From Aphelocoma coerulescens (lineage: Eukaryota; Chordata; Aves; Passeriformes; Corvidae), in assembly GCF_041296385.1 (NCBI RefSeq), contig NC_091020.1, positions 35,575,001 to 35,639,000 on the forward strand: 64,000 bases of DNA, given 5' to 3'. Each line of letters opens with the position of its first letter. The stretch's first letter is position 1. Below the pieces are notes generated by a model. That model made no database searches. It worked only from the letters and a program-made list of their open reading frames with translations, and was not told the DNA's origin. The position numbers were made by a program, and so were the translations under genes. Below are positions 25,590 through 36,118 of this stretch, piece by piece.

Positions 25590-25950
25590 CTTTATAGATA
25601 GATAGATAGATAGGTATAGATTTATCATCTATTTCATATATTTCCCTCTCTAGATAGATATCTCCCTATCTCTGTATACATATATAGAGATATATATGAA
25701 TATATACAGATATCTATATATGTATATATATTTGTATGCATGTGTATGTATTATATATAAATAAGAATAAATAAATGTTAGATTGATAGATTTATAGATA
25801 GATGAATATATATATTTATATATATATCCATCTATGCATACATATGTGTGCATATATATTAAAAAATGTATATATAAATGAAATATAGATTTCATATCTA
25901 TCAATATAAATATATATATACATTACATATATATGAGTATAACATATACA
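25590..25950. repeat. GATA/TA low-complexity tract
   Basis: (TAGA)n at 25594-25613 leads into about 350 bases of mixed TATA, GATA and TATG units with several local inverted stretches. It yields an Ile/Tyr-rich artefact frame on the minus strand. Confidence 0.9.
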
Positions 25951-26094
25951 GTCTCACCCCAGAGACAAGAAGTCTAAAGAAGCTTCTCCACTCACGATGT
26001 GGAGGCTGCGAGTCCCTACTGCTGAACTCTGGTGGACTTACACCATGTCAAAAGCAGGCACTTATCTTATTGAGACAAATTTGGGCATTTTTGT

Positions 26095-26241
26095 GCCTGC
26101 CCCATCCCTGGAAGTGTCCAAGGTCAGGCTGGATGGAGCACTGAACAACCTGGGAAGGTGCCCCTGCCCATGGCAGGGGTGGAGAGAGATGATCTTTGAG
26201 GTCCTTCCAACCCAGAACATTCTGGGATTCTGTGATTCTAC
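26095..26241 (+). mobile_element. CR1 LINE 3' fragment, classical type
   Basis: 'ccctggaagtgtccaaggtc', 'ggctggatggagc' and 'aacctgggaaggtgcccctg' lead to an intact 3' end 'gggattctgtgattctac'. Confidence 0.9.
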
Positions 26242-27425
26242 AATTTTTTAATTAAACCCAGGGATCTGTAAGACTTTTGTTGCCTTTGGAATGAAAGATT
26301 CTTGCAGCAGGGAATGGATAAATCCAGATGTAAAAGAAACAAACTGTTGATTAAGAGCTCAGCGTGATTCTTATGTAAATACGATGTAAACATTAAAATT
26401 CACCCTTAACTCTGTTTACCTCCAAAGTGTAGAGCTCATCAATTATTAGGCATTGTTTTAATGCACACACTATGCCCCCGTAATATGGCAATAAGTCCCA
26501 AAGACTTATGTAAAATATCTCTTTTTTAATCATGTCTAGTTTCATAGACAAAAGTAATCACTAAAAAGCCAGTGGCTACAAAAACTGCAAACAAAATGAA
26601 CCTTTAAAAGCTAATGACTTAGGGGTGATTTTACAGACATATAAAGTATGTTAGGGGCTTACACTATTTGTCATTAACACATATTTTGAAAGCTCGGCTA
26701 ATATAATGTGACACAAAATTAGTCAAACACAATTCATGCAATATTGTTTAATTTTACTCCTCATTTAACTTGGTTTTAAGCAAAATCATTATGTCACATG
26801 ATAACGTTCACTTGAACAAGAAATATTTTATAATGGTGTCTGCGTTTCGAAATGAGTTATTAGGAGCTACATGCTGAACACATTCTTAACTATGAAAACT
26901 ATAAAGCTAATAGCTTCATCATATTTTGACAACATCTACATACTTTATGCATTATTTACAAGAAAGATATAAAATGAAACTACTGAATATCTTGCACCAT
27001 ACTTCACAGTCATAGTTAACTGGTTAAAAATATAACACATTTATCTTCTGCTGGCTCTGGATTTGCATAGGGATATTTGCATACCATGTTGCAATGTGCT
27101 CTTAATGTAAAATTTAACCTTTGTACTTTCCCTCTGATGTGGAAGGTATACTCATTAAGTTAAAAATAATGGTAAAAATAAGTCTGCTGGTGATATACTT
27201 TCCATGAATGATTCCCCTGAGTGGTGAGGAAAGGTAAAATGTGGGTGGGAAAATGTTTAATTGAATTAACTCCTCATTTCCTATATTTTTATTTCAAATT
27301 TCACCGGCAGAGCAACTGGAGTGGTATTTGTCAACCACACAAGTTCTATCTTCAATGCTGGGGCTCTTGGTGCCCTTTCATCCAGTGTGAGGAGGGGCAT
27401 TTCTAGGCGCAGATGAAGACCTAAA
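26242..27425. other. AT-rich, enhancer-like single-copy DNA
   Basis: Over 1 kb without repeats, coding frames or GC-rich segments. It is dense in TAAT/ATTA, TTAAC and CATAAA-type words. This composition is typical of vertebrate conserved non-coding elements near developmental genes, but conservation cannot be shown from one sequence. Confidence 0.5.
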
Positions 27426-27665
27426 TCACAGGATCATGGAATGTCCTGAGCGGGAAGGGACCCACAGGATCATCCAGTCCAGCCCCTGGCCCTGCCCAGA
27501 CCCCCCAACAACCCCACCCTGGGCATCCCTGGCAGCGCTGTCCCAACGCTCCTGGAGCTCTGGCAGCCTCGGGGCCGTGCCCATTCCCTGGGGAGCCTGG
27601 GCAGTGCCCAGCACCCTCTGGGGGAAGAGCCTTTCCCTGAGATCCTCCCTGACATCTTTTAATTG
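27426..27665 (-). mobile_element. CR1 LINE 3' fragment, second young subfamily
   Basis: Plus-strand 'cacaggatcatggaatgtcc' is the CR1 tail in reverse. It is followed by 'tccagtccagcccctggccc' and 'ctggcagcgctgtcccaacg', ending 'gatcctccctgac'. It is nearly identical to the oppositely oriented copy at 30420-30672 and distinct from the more common young subfamily. Confidence 0.9.
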
Positions 27666-30419
27666 CACATGCGAGTGCTGAGGGTCAGGACTCCAAAAGG
27701 ACCATGTCTCAGGCCAGCGGTGGGGAAAGGGTTTGCTGTGGTTGAACCTTGAGAAAGTGTTTAAACCTCTCAGACTTGTTCCACTTTTCTACAACTTGTA
27801 AGTCCATAACACCACCTCCCCCCCTCCAAACACGGTTACTTCTCAATAAGTCCTACAAGAGACAAAACTCCTAAAAGAAACGTAGCTCCTAAAAGGGACA
27901 ATCCTATTTTTGGCTGCTCCTCATTTGGGTGATGTTTTAGAGTTAAGATGTCACCTTTTTGTATGTGAAGTGTACCAATATCAGTGACCAGAAGAGCCTA
28001 TGACCCCCCAGACCTTTGTTTCATACTCTGAGAAAATACGGATGAATCTGCTGAACACTACACAGCCGTTCTGCCACTTAACGGCTCCCAAGCAATTAAT
28101 GGCAACACCTTCTATTTTCCTTTCCAAAAAATTCATGCGAGTACCTCCCTGCAATGCTACTTCTGTTAACTGCTGCTGGTTCCTTCTCTATTCCAAAAGA
28201 AAACCCCTTTGTTTGAAGGAATTCTGCATGAGTTGCTTACGCGCGGTAATTGGCCCATTATTTTTTCCCTTTTTAGGGCAGATCTCGCGTTGGCGTTTCT
28301 GTGCGCTGACCCACCGACGACCTCCGCTGTTGACCTCAAAGGACTACTTTCTCTTTTGGTAAGAGATAATTCAGTCTCCCTGGTCTGCCTCCTGGGCACA
28401 GTCAAAATTATGTGTGGTGATTCTGCGGTGTGGGCTCCTGTCTGCTAAGGACTGAGCTAATACCGCGACATGCAATTAATTCAGGACCTCAGGATGGCCT
28501 TGGACGGCCCCTCCTCTACAGGGAACGGCTCCCGCCATGCCGCCCTCTCCCCACAGAGCCCTCACCTCTAATAAACACGAGCAGGAGCATTCAGAGGATA
28601 TGCAAATGCATTAATTTTTTATAAAACCAGTTAGTGAGCGCCCAGTACCTGCCGTCAGCGCTGTGGCCCAGACACGGGGCAGTGATGCTTTGCCGCCGCT
28701 GCGAGGAGGATTGAAGAGCCCCAGAAAGTTTTAACTAAATAGCAATAGGCTAAATTTCCAGGCAGGAATTCAGCATTGGAGTTCTACTTGTTTACTGCCT
28801 CATCCGGCCCTGGCGGTGATGGTTCTTGTAAAGATCCTCAGCGAGGTAAATAAAAGCGCGGAGCCCCAACAACGGGCTGTTATTGCAGCAGCGAGCGGAG
28901 GTGTACAGAGCAGGAAATAACTCTCCCAGGGATAAATTACATGTGATGAGGGCCAAAAGAATACAGCTCCTATTTCAGGAAGTCTTCCAGGCAAAAGCAG
29001 AGATTTGGCAGTTTTAGCGTTCCTTTCAAGACAATACACGTACACCAAAAACATTACTCTTCACAGAGTACCCCAGAGGCCTTTCCAATCATCTGGATGC
29101 TCGCAGTTATTCCATTCCCTCAAATTCAACACAGATCTTCTTTATTAATTTTAATTTGTCATCAATAACCTGACAGGCTCTCTTTCGGCAAGAAATACTG
29201 TATTAACTGTTTCACTCACTGTGGCAGCTATTAAAAATGTGATAATGATTAGCAGTAATGAGGTCAAATAGAATAATGTGAGTATAAGTTGCTACCAGCG
29301 AAATATATAACACAAGAGGATTTATTATGTTCACTTGCTGAAATGTAATTTAAAAACAGGATATTACCACCTGCTATGCTGGCTCATAGGGTTATCCAGA
29401 TCATTTAAGCATTTCCTGCTAATATGTTTATTTGCTTCTGGCAGATATTACCACTACTGTATTTCAAATAACTACACTTAAAACAAAGTTAATTGTTCCT
29501 ATCTCCTTAATATAAATATGATTATGTAAAGCGATGATTAGATGACTAGCTGGTAAACAGAATTATTTGAGCATCAGTATCAGTTAGGATAAAAATGATG
29601 CAGGAACACTGAGAGTTGTGGGCAATAAATCAGCTCTGGGAAAAGCAGATCTTCAGCAAAGAAACTTTGTGTGGGTGCTAAGGGGAGTTGGGGAGGGGCT
29701 GTGCTTTAAATATCAGAGCAAATTAAGTGAAACATTAAAACTCGATCAGTACAAAACCTGGTAGATACAGTCATTATTCTGTATTCTCTTTAAAAGATTT
29801 TGGATTTTGACTTCTTTGTATTACTTTTCAGCTTGTTGATCTAAATAGAATAAACCTCAGTTTTCACTGCAGCAACACAGAACAATTCAATAGAACTGCA
29901 GGTCTCCTCGATCTGCAAAAGCCTTTTCAGACGGGGAAGATAAGAGTTTAATACAATGACAAAAACAAAAAGCTCATTGTCATCTGCTGAGCTTTAATTT
30001 TGAGCAAAAAGATTCCAGAGTTAGGCCAAATTCTGCTTCTGCTTACATAGCTTTAAATCCCCTAAATTAAGACAGAATTCAGCCTTTAAACCTGTGAGAT
30101 ATAAAGCACAACTTAACCTTCAGTGCTGGGACTCCTGTGCCCTGGGAAGATGGGCTGGGGGGACTTAAGTCCTGCTGGAGGAAGGACACAGCAAGAGGAT
30201 CACTTTTTTTCAGGATATAAGTGATAGCCATGCAGCAGTCCCAGCTAATTCCTCCATGATCAAGAAGGAGAGACTTGATTTTTGCAAAATTTTAGTCAGC
30301 AGTTTGACACTGAACTTTCATCGCCTTTCTTGCATTTGGCTTTCGATACAGTTTGCCATGGAAGTAATAAAAGAGGGACAGAAGAGCAAAAGCTGTGGGG
30401 TAAAGAAGCTGTTAAGAAT
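27666..30419. other. Single-copy DNA, CpG-richer then enhancer-like
   Basis: The 28230-28340 and 28490-28900 parts have more CpG than the surroundings, without repeats. A strong acceptor/donor pair frames 28277-28358. From 29090 to 30110 the sequence is AT-rich with TAAT cores. No established gene is recognised. Confidence 0.5.
28277..28358 (+). other. Possible unassigned exon
   Basis: A long pyrimidine tract ending TTTTTAG at 28276 is a strong 3' splice site. TTTTG|GTAAGA at 28358/28359 is a strong 5' splice site. The 82 bases between are rich in CpG and open in two of three frames. One reads ...ALAFLCADPPTTSAVDLKG..., the other ...SRWRFCALTHRRPPLL.... I recognise neither. It could be an exon of an unknown coding or long non-coding transcript, or chance, because single splice-site pairs occur by accident in a window this long. 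Confidence 0.2.
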
Positions 30420-30672
30420 GGCCTGAAGTGGTGCCAGGGGAGGGCTTAGCTTGGATATCAGGGAAAGGTTCTTTCCCCAGAGGGTGCTGGGCACTGCCCA
30501 GGCTCCCCAGGGAATGGGCACGGCCCCGAGGCTGCCAGAGCTCCAGGAGCGTTGGGACAGCGCTGCCAGGGATGCCCAGGGTGGGGTTGTTGGGGGGTCT
30601 GGGCAGGGCCAGGGGCTGGACTCAATAATCCTGATGGGTCCTTTCCAACTCAGAATATTCCACGATTCTATA
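30420..30672 (+). mobile_element. CR1 LINE 3' fragment, second young subfamily
   Basis: Sense copy of the type seen at 27426-27665: 'cagggaaaggttctttcccc', 'agagggtgctgggcactgcc', 'gggttgttggggggtctggg', ending 'atattccacgattctat'. Confidence 0.92.
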
Positions 30673-33249
30673 GGAAGAGAGGATGTCATGAGTCAAGGTA
30701 AAATACACAATCACAAATAGACATTTTAGAATATGCATTTATACTTATTTATACTATTTAAACAGGGGTTTTTTAATCTGCCGTGTTTTTTCGTGTTATC
30801 TTACATACACCTGTTGAACAAATCCATATATAAAGTGGGATTTCCTGAGATTTACATAACCTTTACTTTTTAAAAAGCTGGATTCAATGGATAGTGCTTT
30901 ATTCCTGTCAAAGGAAGAGCAGCCTGGAGTTTGAAGGCAACTCTGAATGTGAAGCCCTGAGCTGTGATTAATTATAATAAAGACTTTCCCTACCTGCATC
31001 TTTCCAACCACCACCAAAAATGCCACTCTTCATCTTCATTGAATAAACAAGTCATGTAAAGATTATGACAAGACATTGTATTTTTATTTTGATAACATGA
31101 CAGTGCAAAAGAGGTGGAATAGGAATACTGGGATAAAGTTCCTCCCACAGTATGGGAGCTTGTTCTGCCTTTTTCAGCACCTTCTTCACAACTTCAGCAT
31201 TAAAAGTATGAGTGTTCTGAGTGACACTGGGATTGCTGGAAGCCCTAGAAACCATCATTTCTGTTCCTAGCAGGGTGTTTTCCATGCAATAACAATGAAA
31301 GGCTCCCCCAACATGGGATTTGTGCCCTGTGACTAATGCAGAGAGAGAGGCCCAACCCAGACACCCTCAGCTGGCATCCACACCTAATTATTGGCTGGAG
31401 TAATTGGGGTCTGGAAGACTCTCCCTGTGCAAAGTCAGCATTCAGAGATGAGGAGTGAGCTGGCACTGCCTCATTCCCAAGTTTGGTTTTGAACTTCTCA
31501 GGAAAAGAAAAAAAGGGGAAAAATAAAATTTAAAAAAATAAAGAGTGTGAGGAAATAAAAAAAATAAGAAGAGTGAGAGGGAGATGGCTCAGGGCTGCTC
31601 CAAAGTCAAGGGATTGATAACACAGCCCAGGGAAGGGCAGAGGGGCAAATCAGGCGGTGGCTCCTCAGCACCCCACATGCCAGATGTCAGGAGGGCAATT
31701 CCAGCAGCTTTCCTTCCCCCTGGCAAACCCAATCTCCACGGAGAGAGGCCTTTGGGGGCCTCCTGCCTCCCATTCCATGCCCAGGTACCCGCCAGGGCCC
31801 CGTGCTCCTGCTGCTCGTGCGACGTTCCCCCACCGCTGGCTTCACATCGCAGCTAAATTTGAATTGATGACGGGCACCGTGTTTGTAATCCCACATCAAG
31901 CGGCGCCTGTGTCTGGCATTTATTTGTGCTATTGCTTTGGCAGCTTCTTCCAGAGCCTCCTCTCATCTGACATGTCAGGTCTACAATCAAAGAGGAATAG
32001 TGAATTCACTTTTACAGTTAGGCAAGCTGAATGCTATTACCCATGTATTTGTCACCAACCTGCAGATCCCAGCCTCTAATCTGCCATCTGGATGGATGCT
32101 ACAAAGTTAAGAGCCAGGGACATGCATTTCTCAGTAACTACCTGCTGTCAGCTATTATTTTAAGGATCCTGTGATTTTCTTTTATTTTGACTAGAAAAAA
32201 CAAGGCAGCTGCAGTAATAAAAAGGCATATCAACTAGTCACTTCCTGGCAGATTTGTCACTGGTGTGGATACAGTAGTGGTATTTTTTGTTAGCAAATGT
32301 ATACAGTGGAATATAGTATTGTAAATCTGTAGTGCGTTCTTCACAAAAGGAAAAAAAAAATCCCTTTTTAGAACCTTGTATACCAGTCAACAAAATAAAA
32401 AATGAAAACGTATTTGCTCTCACCTTATTGTGCACATGTATTATATTTTTCTTTTACAATATTGTCCATTGTGTGCAACAGACTTTGTAAATATGGTGTT
32501 TGGGTTTAAAAATTGCCATTGTCCTCCCATCGTGGCGGCTGCATCCTCACTCACTGCCCAAGTCCCAGGCTGTAAATATTTGCTGAGAAGAATCAGAGGT
32601 TTTCTGTTTGGAGAATCTGGAGAATAAGTTTAGCTTTTCAACTAACAATTGAACAATTAACCATTTTCAAATTAATTTATTCTAATAACGCTCTGAAAAA
32701 ACACAGGCAAGAAATGAAGTGATGGAAAAGTATCCTGGACCAAATTAATCCCCTGTGTGACTCTATTTCAGTCAACAGAGTTACATCAGGATAAAATGAT
32801 AATTAATTGTTATTAATACGAGCATGAAACAACTGATGAGAATAGTCTAAGAGTGAAAAAAATATAGACCCAGTTCAGGTCCTGTGCTTCTACACAAGAA
32901 CAAATTGTTCTACTTTCAAACTGCTATTTGTCATCATTTTGGATGATAAAGGGATTGTTCTGCTTCTGCATTTCATTTTTTAGAAGTTCTTTGATAAAGA
33001 TCCTGTTTGCAGTTCTCAGTCTATGGCTGGATTAAAGAGCCAAAGGACTTCTCGTGATTTTTTCAGGATGTGAGAACCCAATTCCAGGGGCCCGGGGTGC
33101 CCTTGGCTGGTGGGACATCGCCACACTGCAGCATCCCACACCCAGCCCATGACACCCCATCCCACCCAGAGCCTTGAGTAAGGACCACAGGCCCTGGTTT
33201 TGCAGAGCAATTGGTGCTTTGGCCCTAAAAACCAGGAATCCTGCAGCTA
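30673..33249. other. Single-copy non-coding DNA
   Basis: It includes an A-rich block at 31500-31580 and a likely regulatory-type block at about 31840-32100 with unique sequence and scattered CpG. No gene is recognised. Open frames of up to 140 codons overlap on both strands. Confidence 0.5.
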
Positions 33250-33622
33250 ATTTGGAGAAAAGAAGGCTCCAGGCATTGTGGCCTTCCAGTACCTGAAGGG
33301 GGATTATAAAAAAGGAGCAGAGTGACTTTTTAGATGGGCAGATAGTGCCAGCATATTGGGAATGGCTTCCCAGTGCCAGAGGGCAGGGCTGGATGGGAGA
33401 TTGGGAAGGAATTGCTCCCTGGGAGGGTGGGCAGGCCCTGGCACAGGGTGCCCAGAGCAGCTGGGGCTGCCCCTGGATCCCTGGCAGTGCCCAAGGCCAG
33501 GCTGGACATTGGGGCTGGGAGCAGCCTGGGACAGTGGGAGGTGTCCCTGCCCATGGCAGGGGATGGAAAAAGGTGGGCTTAAGGTCCCTTCCAGCCCAAA
33601 CCACTCTAGAATTCCATGAACT
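33250..33622 (+). mobile_element. CR1 LINE 3' fragment
   Basis: It starts with older internal CR1 wording ('gccttccagtacctgaagg', 'gagtgactttttagatggg') and continues into the young block ('gggaatggcttcccagtgcc' to 'ctgcccatggcagggg'). It ends 'ctagaattccatga'. Frames across it give overlapping artefact ORFs, including 190 codons on the minus strand. Confidence 0.93.
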
Positions 33623-33676
33623 TCACTGTACCAAAGCTTTCACCTGTAGTGTCCTCCCACCCGCCCCAAGTGCAGC

Positions 33677-33890
33677 AATCATGGAATCATTGAATCCTAT
33701 AATGGTTTGTGTTGGAAGAGACCTTTAAAAGCTCATCCAGTCCAGCCCCCTGCAAGGAGCACCCTGGTGGGTGCAAGCTGCAGCCCCTCCCTTTGCCAGG
33801 AGCTCATCCAGGTGCCCATGGAAGGGTTGGAGATCATGGACTGTACAAACATCCACCTCCCAGCCCCCCGTGGTCCATGGGCTGTGATCA
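33677..33890 (-). mobile_element. CR1 LINE 3' fragment, divergent type
   Basis: The tail in reverse, 'aatcatggaatcattgaatc', then 'ataatggtttgtgttggaag' and 'gctcatccagtccagccccc', leads to a rarer internal sequence. It lies 55 bases from the preceding plus-strand CR1, giving a tail-to-tail pair. The far end is uncertain. Confidence 0.82.
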
Positions 33891-34830
33891 GGAGCAGGTA
33901 GGAAGCTTCAGCATAGTGAAAATGGGAAAATTCTACCTCAATATTTAAAGTCTTGTTGAAATATGTAATGTGCCAACTGAGCTCTGCACAGCTAATCCAT
34001 TTAAACCAGATTTTTCCCTATTCTGAGTTTTTCCTGGAACATTTTTTTCATCTGATGAATACTAAGTTCCAGAGACTGACAGCTGAGAGAGGATGAGGAT
34101 GTGGGGATTCCCAGGGACCCTCATTCATCATTACTGTGACCTCCTGTGAGCTGGTGGTGGGTTCAAAACTTACCTATGTATTGGTTAAGGCAAATTTTCA
34201 CTTTCTGCTGCTCTTTTTTCCTGAAGAGAGGGTTTTTGAAGAGCTAAAGTGAAGGAACTGATCTCTCGCTTACAGCTGATGAGTTCTCACTAACGATCAG
34301 AGAGTGCTGCCTACTTTGGGATTTGATTTTGGTAAACATGCACAATTTAGATGTTTATTCAAAACATCCAAATCTCATCAGTCTCTTAGATGGCTCTGAC
34401 AGCTGCAAAAAAGTGGACAAATTGTTGATGGTTGAGGAGCAATCAGAGTGTACAGCGTTTAATGAATTTAATTTTAATAGTCCTTTCGGATGATTCAGAG
34501 CCACCCAGCTCAGATCTCAGTCAGCACATGGCATTATCTGATTGCTGCTACTCTTGCCCTCTTTGTCTTCTTCCATTTCCCTGCCTTTGTCTTGTTTTCA
34601 ATCAGACAACAGGGGCTCGAGGGCTGGTGCCACCACCGGCGTCATCCTGCGTGACCTGGTACCTCTGAGGCGAATTACAACAACTGAGCCCCAAAGAAAC
34701 AGCTCCTGGGAAGAGCTGATGCTGTGTTCCTAAAGCCTGAGACAGGAACATCGAAAGAGTTTGTAGGAGATTCCTTGTGCTTACATTTGCACATCAAAAT
34801 CAATGAAAATAATTTGAATATATTAAATGC
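33891..34830. other. Single-copy non-coding DNA
   Basis: Nothing beyond unique AT-rich sequence is seen. Open frames are under 80 codons. Confidence 0.5.
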
Positions 34831-35130
34831 AACCAGGTTTTGCTTGGAGCTTCGTCCAGCCTGGCCTTGAGCGTTCCCAGGGATGGGGCAACCACAGGGC
34901 AACCTGTGCCAGGGCCTCACCACCCCTTTTTAAAAATTTAGAATTCCTAATTTAAAAAAGTCCCAACCTAAAACTCCTAATTTAACTCCTAATTTGAAAA
35001 CTAAGGAACTTTTGCCTAATTTTTAACCTAAACCTACTCTCTGTCACCTTGAATCCACTCCTCCTCACCCTGACACAAGATGCTGACTGGTTGGAGGACC
35101 AACCTCCACTGCTAACACCGCCCAGGACAA
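34831..35130 (-). mobile_element. Old CR1 LINE fragment with internal expansion
   Basis: Classical CR1 wording in reverse: 'aaccaggttttgcttggagc', 'cagcctggccttgagcg', 'ggcaacctgtgccagggcc'. The normally short 'cctaatatctaa' region has been expanded into three near copies of CTCCTAATTT (about 34945-35000). The distal part ('gaccaacctccactgc') is uncertain. Confidence 0.8.
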
Positions 35131-36049
35131 GCAAATATCCACCCAAAATACCTAATTAGGTTATTCCCACATCATCACCCTACATCTCAGCTACGCCTGA
35201 GGGCACTGCAGGAGCAGCTCCACCTTGGCACCACTAAAAGGAAAAGCCCCATTTCTTTCTCTTAGGCTCATTCAAGTCACAAGTGACTCTCCAACTATAT
35301 TTCAGCAACCAAATGAAAAATAAGGTTTAAAGTGAATTCTGATAGCAATAGGATTAGAGCTGAAACACCCAGAGAACTATGTAAACATTGCTGGGAGTAT
35401 CTGTAAATCCGAGTGCTCTGTAAGTCAATCTTCACTCGAATGTGCTCAGTTCTGTTGCAGTTAAGATGAACTCAAGCTTGAAGTCTTGTCAGACACACAG
35501 ACCTGAGTGTAGTGGATTTGTGTCCATGTAACTGCAGTCAAATGTTGTCCCCTCCACTCTCAGCATTCCTCGACTCTGTGGGCTCACAGAGAGGGTCAAA
35601 CACATTCAGAAAGGGCCTGCAACAGAAAATGTTCTACAGAAGAAGCATTTTCTCCCCTTTGCATAAACAGTTTTCACCATGGGGGGGGAAAACCCCATAT
35701 CTTCATATTTTAAAATTTCTTGGAAAAGCCTACATTGCTCCTGATTCATAGGATTTTGGAGTATTTTTCAGAAAAGTATAGAATCAAGACATCTAAAGCA
35801 AGTGTATATTACAGCTTTTCAAATGATATCTATTTTTAATAGATGCTTAGTTTGACTGCCTAGCGAGCAGGCCAGTTTAAGACCTCTTACTCCCCATAAA
35901 TAATACATGGAGCTCTAGAGGGGCAGCTCATGAGCTCTTTGCAGGTCTGAGCAGAGTTTTTGGTAAAACATTCCGGTCAGCAAAGTTCCTGCTGGGTCAT
36001 TTCACACAAGTGGTATTTAGGGGCGAACGAGAGGATGCACTGGGGAGAG
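35131..36049. other. Single-copy non-coding DNA
   Basis: No gene or repeat is recognised. A G8 run lies near 35682. Confidence 0.5.
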
Positions 36050-36118
36050 GATCATGGTTTATGGTTGGCCTCGACAACCTTACAGGACTTTTCCAAACTC
36101 AGTGATTCTCCTGGATTC
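36050..36118 (+). mobile_element. Probable degraded CR1 LINE 3' stub
   Basis: 'catggtttatggttggcctc', then 'gacaacctta', then 'ggacttttccaaactcagtg', then 'attct' match the CR1 3'-end pattern with several differences. Confidence 0.55.

Noticed and set aside
31967..31978. Perfect 12-bp palindrome CTGACATGTCAG (TGIF/MEIS-like)
   Set aside because: Same chance expectation. It would matter only if conserved across species.
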